DNA of 18,436 nt from JANLTP01 sp031363055 (GTDB taxonomy: Bacteria > Pseudomonadota > Gammaproteobacteria > Burkholderiales > Burkholderiaceae_E), in NCBI GenBank assembly GCA_031363055.1, contig JANLTP010000150.1, positions 1-18,436 of the forward strand, in the 5' to 3' direction. Below the pieces are notes generated by a model. That model did no database searches. It was not told the origin of the DNA and saw nothing but the letters and a program-made list of their open reading frames with translations. This document shows positions 6,797-13,975 of the stretch, one piece after another (the first letter of the stretch is position 1; each line of letters opens with the position of its first letter). The translations under genes were made by a program, and so were the position numbers.

Positions 6797-7948
6797 GTGG
6801 TATTGACCGACGACCAGAAGGCACTACAGGAGTCCGCCCGCCGATTTTCCCGAGAACGCTTGTTGCCGCATTACATTCAACGCGAGAAGGACGATCAACT
6901 GGATCGGGCGCTTGTCCGCGAAATGGGTGTACTGGGACTGCTCGGTATGGATTTTCCCGAGCAATATGGCGGCATGGCCGTTGATGGCGTTACCACCGGT
7001 CTGATCGCCGAGGAACTGGGTTATGGTGACTTCAACATTAGCGCAGTACCCGTCGGGATATCGCTGAATGGCGCAATTCTGCTGCGACACGCGCATGCCT
7101 CAATCGTCGAGCATTGGATCCCGCGAATGGTACGCGGTGACGCCATCATCGGTATTTGCCTGACAGAACCACGCGGCGGATCGGACGCTGCCAATCTGCA
7201 ACTTCGAGCGCGTCGTGACGGCAACCAATATGTTCTGAACGGTGAGAAAACGTCGATCAGCTTCGCCGTCGACGCCGATGCGTTCGTGGTGTTCGCGCGC
7301 ACCGGCAAGCCTGATGAAGGTGCGCGCGGGGTGACCGCGTTTTTTGTGCCGGGCGACTCAGCCGGTTTGCGACGAACCAAGTTTGACGATGTGGGTAGTC
7401 GTGTGGTCGGCCGTGGTTCGGTTTTTTTCGACGATGTCCGGATTCCGCTAGACCATCGGCTGGGCGAGGAAGGTAAGGGCTTCACCCAGGTCATGCAGGG
7501 CTTTGATTACAGCCGTGCGCTGATTGCATTGCAGTGCACCGGTGCCGCCCAGGCCTCGCTCGACGAAGCCTGGGCCTACGCCGCCGAACGGCAGGCCTTT
7601 GGTCGGGCGATTGCGCAGTTCCAGGGGGTGAGCTTCCCGCTCGCCGAGGGCGAGTCGCTGATCGCAGCCATACGGCAGTTGTCGTACCACGCGCTGTCCT
7701 TGCGGGACGCCGGTCGGCCGCACACCAGCGAAGCCGCCATGGTCAAGTGGATGGCTCCGAAGACGGCGTTCGATGTCATTCATCAATGCTTGTTGACGAT
7801 GGGTCATTACGGATGGACCAAGGAAACCGCCCACCAGCAGCGATTGCGCGATGTCATGGGTTTGGAAATTGGCGACGGCACGGCCGGCGTGATGAAGCTC
7901 ATCATCGCGCGCCAGAAGGTCGGCCGCGTAGCTGTTCAATATTTGTAG
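6797..7948 (+). CDS. aliB: Acyl-CoA dehydrogenase, AliB-like (cyclohexanecarboxyl-CoA dehydrogenase)
   Basis: A 383-residue FAD-dependent acyl-CoA dehydrogenase of normal length that passes electrons to ETF. It has the N-terminal helical domain, the middle beta domain (GICLTEPRGGSDAANL, LNGEKTSISFAVDADAFVVFART) and the C-terminal helical domain (GFDYSRALIALQCTGAAQASLDE, AERQAFGRAIAQFQGVSF). The catalytic-base position reads GDGTAGVMK, so D360 replaces the usual glutamate; as I recall, the AliB family carries this aspartate. AliB converts cyclohexanecarboxyl-CoA to cyclohex-1-enecarboxyl-CoA, which fits BadH and BadI nearby. The start is GTG at 6797 with AAGGAA at 6785-6790. It is coupled to the hydratase and followed by 89 bases before the SDR gene. 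Confidence 0.75.
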   Translation: MVLTDDQKALQESARRFSRERLLPHYIQREKDDQLDRALVREMGVLGLLGMDFPEQYGGMAVDGVTTGLIAEELGYGDFNISAVPVGISLNGAILLRHAHASIVEHWIPRMVRGDAIIGICLTEPRGGSDAANLQLRARRDGNQYVLNGEKTSISFAVDADAFVVFARTGKPDEGARGVTAFFVPGDSAGLRRTKFDDVGSRVVGRGSVFFDDVRIPLDHRLGEEGKGFTQVMQGFDYSRALIALQCTGAAQASLDEAWAYAAERQAFGRAIAQFQGVSFPLAEGESLIAAIRQLSYHALSLRDAGRPHTSEAAMVKWMAPKTAFDVIHQCLLTMGHYGWTKETAHQQRLRDVMGLEIGDGTAGVMKLIIARQKVGRVAVQYL

Positions 7949-8037
7949 TGTTTTTGAGCGTTCGTGATGTTTGTATAGCAGAGCGTGTGTGATGTACCTG
8001 CTGTGTTTTCAGTACGTTCGTTAATTGGAGCGCGTCC

Positions 8038-8907
8038 ATGACCTATCAATCAGTGTTTCGACCGGATCTGTTCGCCGGCCAGGTCATTCTGGTCACCGGT
8101 GGCGGCAGCGGCATTGGCCGATGCACGGCCCATGAATTGGCCAGTCTGGGCGCCTCACTGGTCATTCTGGGTCGCAACCCGGACAAATTGGCAAACGTCG
8201 TCAATGAGATCAGCAGCGATGGCGGCAAAGTATCCTCATTGGTCTGCGACATCCGCGACGAACCGCAGGTAACGGCAAGCATCGCTCGAGTGCTGAATGA
8301 ACAGGGCCGAATTGACGGGTTGGTCAACAATGCCGGCGGACAATACCGAAGTGCCGCCGAGAAAATTACGACCAAGGGTTTCGAGGCGGTGGTGCGCAAT
8401 AACCTGACCGGTGGCTTCATCGTCATGCGCGAGGTCTACACACAAGCGATGCAGCAGCACGGCGGTGCGATCGTCAACATGATTGCCGATATCTGGAACG
8501 GCTGGCCGGATATGTCGCACTCGGGCGCGGCGCGTGGCGGCATGCACAATCTGACCGAATCACTGGCCTGTGAATGGGCCTCGTCCGGTGTCCGCGTCAA
8601 CTCGGTTGCGCCCGGTGGCATTGCCTCCAGCGGCTTCGATCAATATGACGCCGCATCAAAAGTGAAAATCCTCGCTCATGCCGAACGGGTGCCCATGCAA
8701 CGTTTCGGCACCGAGGCTGAAGTGTCGGCCGCCATTGTGTTTCTGCTGTCGCCGGCGGCCGCTTACATCACCGGCACCTGCGTTCGGATCGATGGGGGTG
8801 CGCCGAACGCTCGTCAAACATGGACTTTATCGCCACATCAGCGCAGTCGCGAGTTCCAGGGGTTTCACCGGGCGCAATTACCGGAGTTGTTGCGCAGGGA
8901 AGGATAA
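8038..8907 (+). CDS. SDR-family reductase, peroxisomal trans-2-enoyl-CoA reductase (PECR)-like
   Basis: A 289-residue Rossmann protein with TGGGSGIG at residues 20-27 and LVNNAGGQ. The usual YxxxK pair is absent: the aligned segment is S162-G-A-A-R166 within HSGAARGGMHNLTESLACEWA, the arrangement seen in the PECR group of SDRs that act on enoyl-CoA. VRVNSVAPGGIASSG and the C-terminal YITGTCVRIDGG are normal. The C-terminal tail of about 30 residues is extended and basic. It may reduce an unsaturated acyl-CoA, perhaps an alicyclic one; a dehydrogenase role is possible. It starts at an ATG with GGAG upstream and ends 4 bases from the convergent MarR gene. It may be co-transcribed with the two genes upstream. 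Confidence 0.8.
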   Translation: MTYQSVFRPDLFAGQVILVTGGGSGIGRCTAHELASLGASLVILGRNPDKLANVVNEISSDGGKVSSLVCDIRDEPQVTASIARVLNEQGRIDGLVNNAGGQYRSAAEKITTKGFEAVVRNNLTGGFIVMREVYTQAMQQHGGAIVNMIADIWNGWPDMSHSGAARGGMHNLTESLACEWASSGVRVNSVAPGGIASSGFDQYDAASKVKILAHAERVPMQRFGTEAEVSAAIVFLLSPAAAYITGTCVRIDGGAPNARQTWTLSPHQRSREFQGFHRAQLPELLRREG

Positions 8908-8911
8908 CTAC

Positions 8912-9376
8912 TTAATTTTCAGTAGCGTCGAGATACTTGAGCAGATTGTCTTTCATGACGTGCAGCGCCTGGACGGTTGCCTCGAGTTCCTTGTCGTTCA
9001 GATTTGCCAGAATTTTCTGATTGAATTCATGATTGATCTTGCGCATCTTCTGGACCAGTCGTTTGCTGATCGGCTCCAGAAAAATACGCTTGACGCGACG
9101 GTCGGTCGCGTCGGACTCGCGGCGCACAAACGCACTGCGCTCGAGCCGGTCAATCAATCCGCCCATCGCAACCTTGCCGACGTCCAGTTCTTCAGCCAGG
9201 CGGGTTTGTGTCATGCCGTCTTCGCGCGAAAGGTAGGCGATGACCCACCATTGCGATCGGGTCAGATTCAGTGGTTTGATGCAACGGTCAAAGGCGCTTC
9301 GGCGCAGCCGTGAAACATCGTGGATCAGATAGTTGAGATGCAGTTCCCAGTCAATGCTGTGCGGGTTCTTGGCCAT
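8912..9376 (-). CDS. MarR-family transcriptional regulator (BadR-like)
   Basis: A 154-residue winged-helix regulator of typical MarR size. It has the helical dimerisation segment, the recognition region (MTQTRLAEELDVGKVAMGGLIDRLERSAFVRR) and the wing with DATDRRVKRIFLEP. It starts with MAKNPHSIDWELHLNYLIHDVSRLRR. It is transcribed away from badH, and in R. palustris the MarR protein BadR controls the cyclohexanecarboxylate genes, answering to a ring-CoA intermediate. By position, I infer it represses the badH promoter and is released by a pathway thioester. The shared 152-base gap holds the badH promoter, a palindrome and a short tandem repeat. The start ATG (9374-9376) lacks a strong ribosome site. 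The name badR rests on context. Confidence 0.85.
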   Translation of the reverse strand: MAKNPHSIDWELHLNYLIHDVSRLRRSAFDRCIKPLNLTRSQWWVIAYLSREDGMTQTRLAEELDVGKVAMGGLIDRLERSAFVRRESDATDRRVKRIFLEPISKRLVQKMRKINHEFNQKILANLNDKELEATVQALHVMKDNLLKYLDATEN

Positions 9377-9419
9377 TCGCTTCGGGGGTTGTTAACTGGA
9401 ATGATCGAAGTTTACACCC

Positions 9420-9443
9420 TGGCCTCGTGTCTGGCCTCGCGTC
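9420..9443. repeat. Two tandem 12-bp units in the divergent promoter region
   Basis: TGGCCTCGTGTC (9420-9431) is followed directly by TGGCCTCGCGTC (9432-9443), identical at 11 of 12 positions, and then a looser third copy beginning TGGTGTTGGCGTC. It lies between the MarR start and the badH -35 box, so it could be a regulator site or a slippage product. Confidence 0.55.
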
Positions 9444-9462
9444 TGGTGTTGGCGTCTCGCCC

Positions 9463-9492
9463 TTGAACTCAGGCCGTACGCTAGTGTATTAT
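9463..9492 (+). promoter_or_regulatory. Sigma-70-type promoter of the badH operon
   Basis: TTGAAC (9463-9468) and TATTAT (9487-9492) are separated by 18 bases, giving a good match to the sigma-70 consensus. Transcription would begin near 9499, leaving a leader of about 30 bases before the badH ATG. It lies between divergent genes, where the operon promoter is expected. Confidence 0.6.
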
Positions 9493-9498
9493 GCATAA
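9489..9498. promoter_or_regulatory. Palindromic operator candidate overlapping the badH -10 box
   Basis: TTATGCATAA is a perfect 10-bp palindrome sharing four bases with the -10 box TATTAT and reaching the expected transcription start. A dimeric MarR-type repressor bound here would block RNA polymerase. The regulator gene is next door, so it is the obvious candidate; binding is inferred. Confidence 0.5.
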
Positions 9499-9528
9499 CA
9501 GCAAAATAATCAGAGATTGAGACAGGCC

Positions 9529-10299
9529 ATGAGAGGATTGCAGGGTAAACGAGCCATCGTCACTGGCGGCGGCAGTGGCATCGGTCAGGCGATTTGCCGA
9601 CGGCTGGCCGAGGAGGGTGTGGTGGTCGGACTGTTTGACATTCATCTGGCGGCCGCCGAAGTAACTGCGGCGTCGATCAAAGCCGGTGGCGGGTTATGTC
9701 ATCCGCTCGAATGTGACATCACCCAATATTCGGCCGTTACGACTGCTGTTGCTCAATTCGAATCGCTGGCGGGAGGTGGTGCGGATATTCTCGTTAACAA
9801 CGCCGGTTGGGACGCGCCCATGCCCTTTCTGAAGACTGATGAAGCCTTTTGGAACAAGGTGGTGTCAATCAACTGGTTCGGCCCTATTCATATGACCCAT
9901 GCGGTAGCTAAAGGCATGGCTTCGCGCAATCACGGACGAATTGTCAATATCGCCTCGGACGCCGGCCGTGTAGGCTCGAGCGGTGAGGTGGTTTACTCGG
10001 GTTGCAAGGGTGCAACGATTGCCTTTGCGAAGGCGCTGTCGCGCGAATTGGCGCGCAACAACGTGCTGATCAACACGATCTGCCCAGGCCCGACCGACAC
10101 ACCAGCCATGGCAGGCTTCGTGGGTAGTGGTGAACAGGGCCAGAAAATTCGCGATGCGATGGTACGCGGCGTGCCTCTGGGTCGAATCGGTTCGCCCGAT
10201 GACTATCCGGGTCTGGTCGCGTTCCTGTGCAGCGATGATGCGTCCTTCATGACCGGTCAGACGATTAGCGTTTCAGGTGGCTTGACGATGCACGGTTAG
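9529..10299 (+). CDS. badH: 2-hydroxycyclohexanecarboxyl-CoA dehydrogenase BadH (SDR)
   Basis: BadH oxidises 2-hydroxycyclohexanecarboxyl-CoA to 2-ketocyclohexanecarboxyl-CoA with NAD+. The 256-residue protein is a classical SDR: nucleotide motif T12-GGGSGIG, NNAGWD, and catalytic S143, Y156 and K160 (YSGCK). The stretches NNAGWD, GRIVNIASDAGRVGSSGE, CPGPTDT and the C-terminal SVSGGLTMHG match what I remember of R. palustris BadH. I chose the ATG at 9529; a TTG 12 bases earlier is in frame, but the ATG is preceded by GAGACAGG and gives the family-like start MRGLQGKRAIV. It is the first gene of the operon, behind a strong promoter with a palindromic operator candidate. badI follows after 94 bases. 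Confidence 0.88.
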   Translation: MRGLQGKRAIVTGGGSGIGQAICRRLAEEGVVVGLFDIHLAAAEVTAASIKAGGGLCHPLECDITQYSAVTTAVAQFESLAGGGADILVNNAGWDAPMPFLKTDEAFWNKVVSINWFGPIHMTHAVAKGMASRNHGRIVNIASDAGRVGSSGEVVYSGCKGATIAFAKALSRELARNNVLINTICPGPTDTPAMAGFVGSGEQGQKIRDAMVRGVPLGRIGSPDDYPGLVAFLCSDDASFMTGQTISVSGGLTMHG

Positions 10300-10393
10300 C
10301 CATTCTGTGCGGTATTGCGATCCACGAACACTGAACCCAAGAAATTCGCCACAAGAAATTAACCCCAAGTTGCCGCCTGCCGGGAGTTGCGTA

Positions 10394-11191
10394 ATGAGTA
10401 ACACTTATAAAGACATTTTGTATGAAGTTCGAGACGCTGTAGTTCGAATCACCATCAATCGAGCCGAGGTCTACAACGCCTTTCGTCTGCGCACCGTCGA
10501 AGAACTGATCGACGCCTTTAACCGCGCCGGTGAAGAGAAGTCCGCCAACGTGGTGGTGCTGACCGGCGCTGGAGAGAAGGCGTTTTGTACCGGCGGCGAT
10601 CAGAAGTCGCATTTAAGCGATGATGGCCTGTACGGTCCGCGCGGTACGGTTGGAATGCCGATTGAAGAGTTGCAGACGGCGATTCGCGATTTGCGCAAAG
10701 TCTCGATCGCGCGAGTTCAAGGCTATGCGATTGGCGGCGGTAACGTGTTTGCAACACTTTGCGATCTGACCATTGCTTCCGAAAAGGCGGTGTTTGGTCA
10801 GGTCGGGCCCAGCGTCGGTTCGGTCGACCCCGGCTGGGGCACAGCCTATCTGGCCCGCGTTGTCGGAGAGAAGAAGGCGCGCGAGATGTGGTTTCTGTGT
10901 CGTCGCTACCCGGCAGCCGAGGCGGCTGCCATGGGACTGGTCAACCAGGTGGTGGCGCATGATCAACTGGATGCCGAAGTGGACCAGTGGTGCCGCGAGA
11001 TCAATCTGATGAGCCCGACCGCACTGACCATTGCCAAGCGATCATTCAACGCCGACACCGAGTCGATTCGCGGCATCAGCTTCATGGGCATCCAGACGGT
11101 CAAGCACTATTACCAGACCGAAGAGTCCAAGGAGGGGGTGCGCGCCTTTAATGAAAAGCGCAAGCCCGACTTCAAGAAGCACTTGGGCTAG
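10394..11191 (+). CDS. badI: 2-ketocyclohexanecarboxyl-CoA hydrolase BadI (ring opening to pimeloyl-CoA)
   Basis: BadI cleaves 2-ketocyclohexanecarboxyl-CoA hydrolytically between C1 and C2 to give pimeloyl-CoA, a reverse-Dieckmann-type step. The 265-residue crotonase-fold protein is related to MenB and matches remembered R. palustris BadI closely: AFCTGGDQ, GTVGMPIEELQTAIRD, ARVQGYAIGGGNV, FGQVGPSVGSVDPGWGTAYL, ARVVGEKKAREMW, PTALTIAKRSFN and KHYYQTEESKEGV. D145 in SVDPG corresponds to the conserved aspartate of the MenB group. The first hydratase-type glutamate is absent (GGGNV), as expected for this group. I start it at the ATG at 10394, behind GGGAG; an in-frame ATG at 10307 would add 29 residues with no family similarity. 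Confidence 0.92.
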   Translation: MSNTYKDILYEVRDAVVRITINRAEVYNAFRLRTVEELIDAFNRAGEEKSANVVVLTGAGEKAFCTGGDQKSHLSDDGLYGPRGTVGMPIEELQTAIRDLRKVSIARVQGYAIGGGNVFATLCDLTIASEKAVFGQVGPSVGSVDPGWGTAYLARVVGEKKAREMWFLCRRYPAAEAAAMGLVNQVVAHDQLDAEVDQWCREINLMSPTALTIAKRSFNADTESIRGISFMGIQTVKHYYQTEESKEGVRAFNEKRKPDFKKHLG

Positions 11192-11226
11192 CGCCGGCTC
11201 CTGATGCAACCAGACGAAGGTAACCG

Positions 11227-12768
11227 GTGAACGATCTGATCCGCTTCGAGCTCAGTGACGACCAGGTGTTGATGGCCTGTATCGATATGCCGGGTCGCAG
11301 CATGAACGTGTTCTCCGAAGCCTTGATCGACGCATTGCAGAGTCTGGTTGACCGCGTTGAATCGGATGTCTGCATTAAAGGGGTGGTCCTGAGTTCGGGT
11401 AAGCCGTCATTCCTGGCGGGCGCTGATCTGTCGATGGTCCTCGGCATGACCGAACGGGCCACCAGCAGTACGGTGCCGCAAATGTTCGAGTATTGCGGTC
11501 GACTCGGGCGGCTTTTTCTACGGATCGAGCAATCAAGCAAACCTTGGGTGGCCGCCGTTGACGGTACCGCGCTGGGCGGCGGCCTTGAACTGGCGATGGC
11601 CTGCCGGGTTCGTCTGATTCGGCCCGATGCCAAAGCGTTGATCGGGCTGCCCGAGGTCAAGTTGGGCTTGTTGCCTGGCGCCGGCGGCACACAGCGCTTG
11701 CCGAGGCTGATTGGCCTGCAGTTCGGCCTCGATCTGTTGCTGAGCGGTCGATCGATCGATCCGGCAACCGCCATCGCTGCTGGCTTGTTCGAGGCGATCA
11801 CCGGTGATCAGTCGCCGCTGGATGCTGCCCGGCAGCGGGTGCATGCGATCAACGCTCGCGGAACTGTGCAAAGTGCAGAAAAGTTTGCGTTCGCGCCACT
11901 CGATTTGCCACCAGATCAGGACTCCGAAATTCGTGCGTTGGCAGTCGCGAACGGACTATCTGAATCGGCGCTACGCGACTATCCAGCGTATCGCGCGATT
12001 ATCAAAAGTGTATTGACCGGCGGCCGGCTTGAAATGGCTCAGGCAACCGACGTCGAGATGACCTGCTTTCTCGATCTGATGTTCAACCCGGTCGCCGCGA
12101 ATATGGTGAGTACGCTGTTTCTTGAGCGCCAGCGCGTCGAGAAGAACGCGGCGTCGCTGGCAACCCAGGCACCCGAGTCGATCACCCTGGGGCCGCTCTC
12201 GGCGCCGGTCAACGCATGGCGTGACGCCCTGCTGCCGACGGGCATTCGGATCACCGATGACCAGGCACTGGGCATGAACCAGGCAGAGTTCAGGATGAGC
12301 GATGGCCCACTTTCGCGGTGGCAACTCAGCACGGCGTCTGGCGAATTCCCTGATGCCCAGGAATCGAATGCCAAAAGCGTCGTTGGCATACCGGTTCTGG
12401 TCCTCAGCGAGCGCAGCGAACATGGACGCGTCATCGAGATGACGGGCGATGTTGCGCCGGGCGTTGTTGCTGCCTTGGCGCGCAAGATGCGTTGCCTGCT
12501 GATGTTGACCCCCAAGGGAGCAAGCTTGTTGCAGGAACTGACCCGCGCAAAATTGAACGCGTCTGCCACACCTGCCGCGTCTGTTGCGCCTGTCACTTCC
12601 GCCGCTTCAGAAATAGATTTACTCGCCGACGCAGCCCAGCGCGCGATGGCGGCGGGTCGCGTCATTGATCCGGCGGCGCTCGATGTTGCCGCTGTACTGG
12701 CGGGTATTTCCCCGGCCTACACCGGTGGGCCGCTACGGCAAGCGCGCCACCCCTCAAGGAGTCTTTGA
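11227..12768 (+). CDS. Enoyl-CoA hydratase with degenerate 3-hydroxyacyl-CoA dehydrogenase half (FadJ/FadB-like)
   Basis: A 513-residue protein; FadB/FadJ-type multifunctional enzymes have about 700. The first 190 residues are a complete crotonase domain with both catalytic glutamates, E121 (GGGLELAMACR) and E143 (GLPEVKLGLLPGAGGTQRLPR). The linker region continues as in FadJ up to the FLERQRVEKNAAS segment near 300. After that the NAD-binding GxGxxG motif and the dehydrogenase catalytic residues are missing; fragments such as GRVIEM, VVAALARKM and the C-terminal LAGISPAYTGGPLRQA echo the dehydrogenase domains. So it probably hydrates enoyl-CoA but cannot oxidise the product. The frame is open and unbroken, so it looks selected or recently shortened. 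It starts at GTG with GAAGG upstream, and its stop overlaps the next ATG (TGATG). Confidence 0.82.
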   Translation: MNDLIRFELSDDQVLMACIDMPGRSMNVFSEALIDALQSLVDRVESDVCIKGVVLSSGKPSFLAGADLSMVLGMTERATSSTVPQMFEYCGRLGRLFLRIEQSSKPWVAAVDGTALGGGLELAMACRVRLIRPDAKALIGLPEVKLGLLPGAGGTQRLPRLIGLQFGLDLLLSGRSIDPATAIAAGLFEAITGDQSPLDAARQRVHAINARGTVQSAEKFAFAPLDLPPDQDSEIRALAVANGLSESALRDYPAYRAIIKSVLTGGRLEMAQATDVEMTCFLDLMFNPVAANMVSTLFLERQRVEKNAASLATQAPESITLGPLSAPVNAWRDALLPTGIRITDDQALGMNQAEFRMSDGPLSRWQLSTASGEFPDAQESNAKSVVGIPVLVLSERSEHGRVIEMTGDVAPGVVAALARKMRCLLMLTPKGASLLQELTRAKLNASATPAASVAPVTSAASEIDLLADAAQRAMAAGRVIDPAALDVAAVLAGISPAYTGGPLRQARHPSRSL

Positions 12769-13940
12769 TGCTTTCGCGTGATTTGTTCAATGAAGACCAT
12801 GAACTGTTTCGCCGGACGGTTCAGCGCTTCATTGCGAAGGAGATTGCGCCCCACCATCAGCAGTGGGAAATCGATGGTGTGGTGCCCCGCGAGCTCTGGA
12901 AGAAGGCTGGCGAGGCGGGTCTGTTGTGCTGCACCGTTGCCGGCGAGTATGGCGGTTCCGGCGCTGACTATCTGTTCGATGTGGTGGTGTTTGAAGAGAT
13001 GGCACGCTCCGGATTCACGGGTCCGGGTTTCATGATTCACTGCGATCTGGTCGCGACCTACCTTGCTTCATTCGGTACCGAGGCGCAAAAGCGCCAATGG
13101 TTACCGAAGATGGTGGCGGGTGAAGCGATTGGTTCACTCGGCATGAGCGAGCCGCACGCCGGCTCCGATCTGAAAAATATCCGCACGTTGGCGACGCGCA
13201 AGGGCGATGACTATGTCATCTCCGGGCAGAAGGTATTTATTTCCAACGGCCAACTCTGCGATTTGATCGTCCTGGCGACCAAGACCGACTCGAGCGCCGG
13301 TGCCAAGGGCATCACGCTGTTTCTGGTCGATACCAGTCTGCCCGGTTTCAGGCGTGGGCGAAATCTGTCGAAATTAGGCATGAAGGCGCAAGATACTTCA
13401 GAGCTCTTTTTCGACGAGGTACGCGTGCCCGCCAGCAGCATGCTGGGTGCCGAAGGCCAGGGCTTCGCGCTGATGATGACCAAGCTCGCCCAGGAGCGCC
13501 TGGCGCAGGCGATTCGTTCGGCAGTCGTGTCGGAAACCGTCATTGAATGGACTGTCGAATACGTCGCGCAACGCAAGGCCTTCGGGCAGACCATTGCCGA
13601 TTTTCAGAACACCCAGTTCAAGCTGGCGGAACTCAAGACCGAGGCCGTCGTCGGGCGTCACTTCGTCGATAAATGTATTGCGAGTTTCATCGCTGGGCAA
13701 CTCGATGCCGTCGATGCTGCCATGGCAAAAATGTGGCTCAGTAATTTGCACTGCAAGGTCGTCGACGAATGCCTGCAACTGTTCGGCGGCTGGGGCTACA
13801 TGTGGGAGTACCCGATTGCCCGTGCTTACGCCGATGCTCGCGTCGTGAAAATTGCCGGAGGTTCGATCGAGGTGATGAAACACATCATCGGTCGGAAAAT
13901 GTTTGCTGACTTTCGTGCCAAGGAAGGAGCCATTTCATGA
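12768..13940 (+). CDS. Acyl-CoA dehydrogenase, long-chain (LCAD)-like
   Basis: A 390-residue FAD enzyme of normal length. Domain signs in order: ELFRRTVQRFIAKEIAPH, the middle-domain motifs GSLGMSEPHAGSDLKNI and GQKVFISNGQLCDL, and the C-terminal VAQRKAFGQTIADFQNTQFKLAEL and CLQLFGGWGYMWEYPIARAYADARV. The MCAD-type base position is a glycine (AGGSIEVMK), so the base should be E243 in AQERLAQ, as in long-chain and isovaleryl-CoA dehydrogenases. After ring opening, this enzyme could desaturate pimeloyl-CoA, the role of PimC/PimD elsewhere; that is inferred from position. The ATG at 12768 overlaps the upstream stop, and AAGGAG at 12756-12761 is its ribosome site. Confidence 0.88.
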   Translation: MLSRDLFNEDHELFRRTVQRFIAKEIAPHHQQWEIDGVVPRELWKKAGEAGLLCCTVAGEYGGSGADYLFDVVVFEEMARSGFTGPGFMIHCDLVATYLASFGTEAQKRQWLPKMVAGEAIGSLGMSEPHAGSDLKNIRTLATRKGDDYVISGQKVFISNGQLCDLIVLATKTDSSAGAKGITLFLVDTSLPGFRRGRNLSKLGMKAQDTSELFFDEVRVPASSMLGAEGQGFALMMTKLAQERLAQAIRSAVVSETVIEWTVEYVAQRKAFGQTIADFQNTQFKLAELKTEAVVGRHFVDKCIASFIAGQLDAVDAAMAKMWLSNLHCKVVDECLQLFGGWGYMWEYPIARAYADARVVKIAGGSIEVMKHIIGRKMFADFRAKEGAIS

Positions 13941-13974
13941 TGAAGAGGGTGTCCAATTGAAGAGGGTGTCTAAC
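13941..13974 (+). repeat. 17-bp tandem duplication carrying a ribosome-site-like motif
   Basis: TGAAGAGGGTGTCCAAT (13941-13957) is followed directly by TGAAGAGGGTGTCTAAC (13958-13974), identical in the first 13 bases. Each copy carries AAGAGGG. The second copy places it just before the SDR start ATG at 13976. The first begins immediately after the dehydrogenase stop codon. Confidence 0.8.
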
Positions 13975-13975
13975 C

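Noticed and set aside
7949..8037. Promoter for the PECR-like SDR gene
   Set aside because: Only scattered TATAGC- and TTGAGC-like boxes with wrong spacing; read-through from the upstream dehydrogenase gene is equally likely.
10339..10360. AAGAAATT repeated twice, 14 bases apart, in the badH-badI gap
   Set aside because: An 8-base AT-rich match in a short gap is too weak to claim as a regulatory element.
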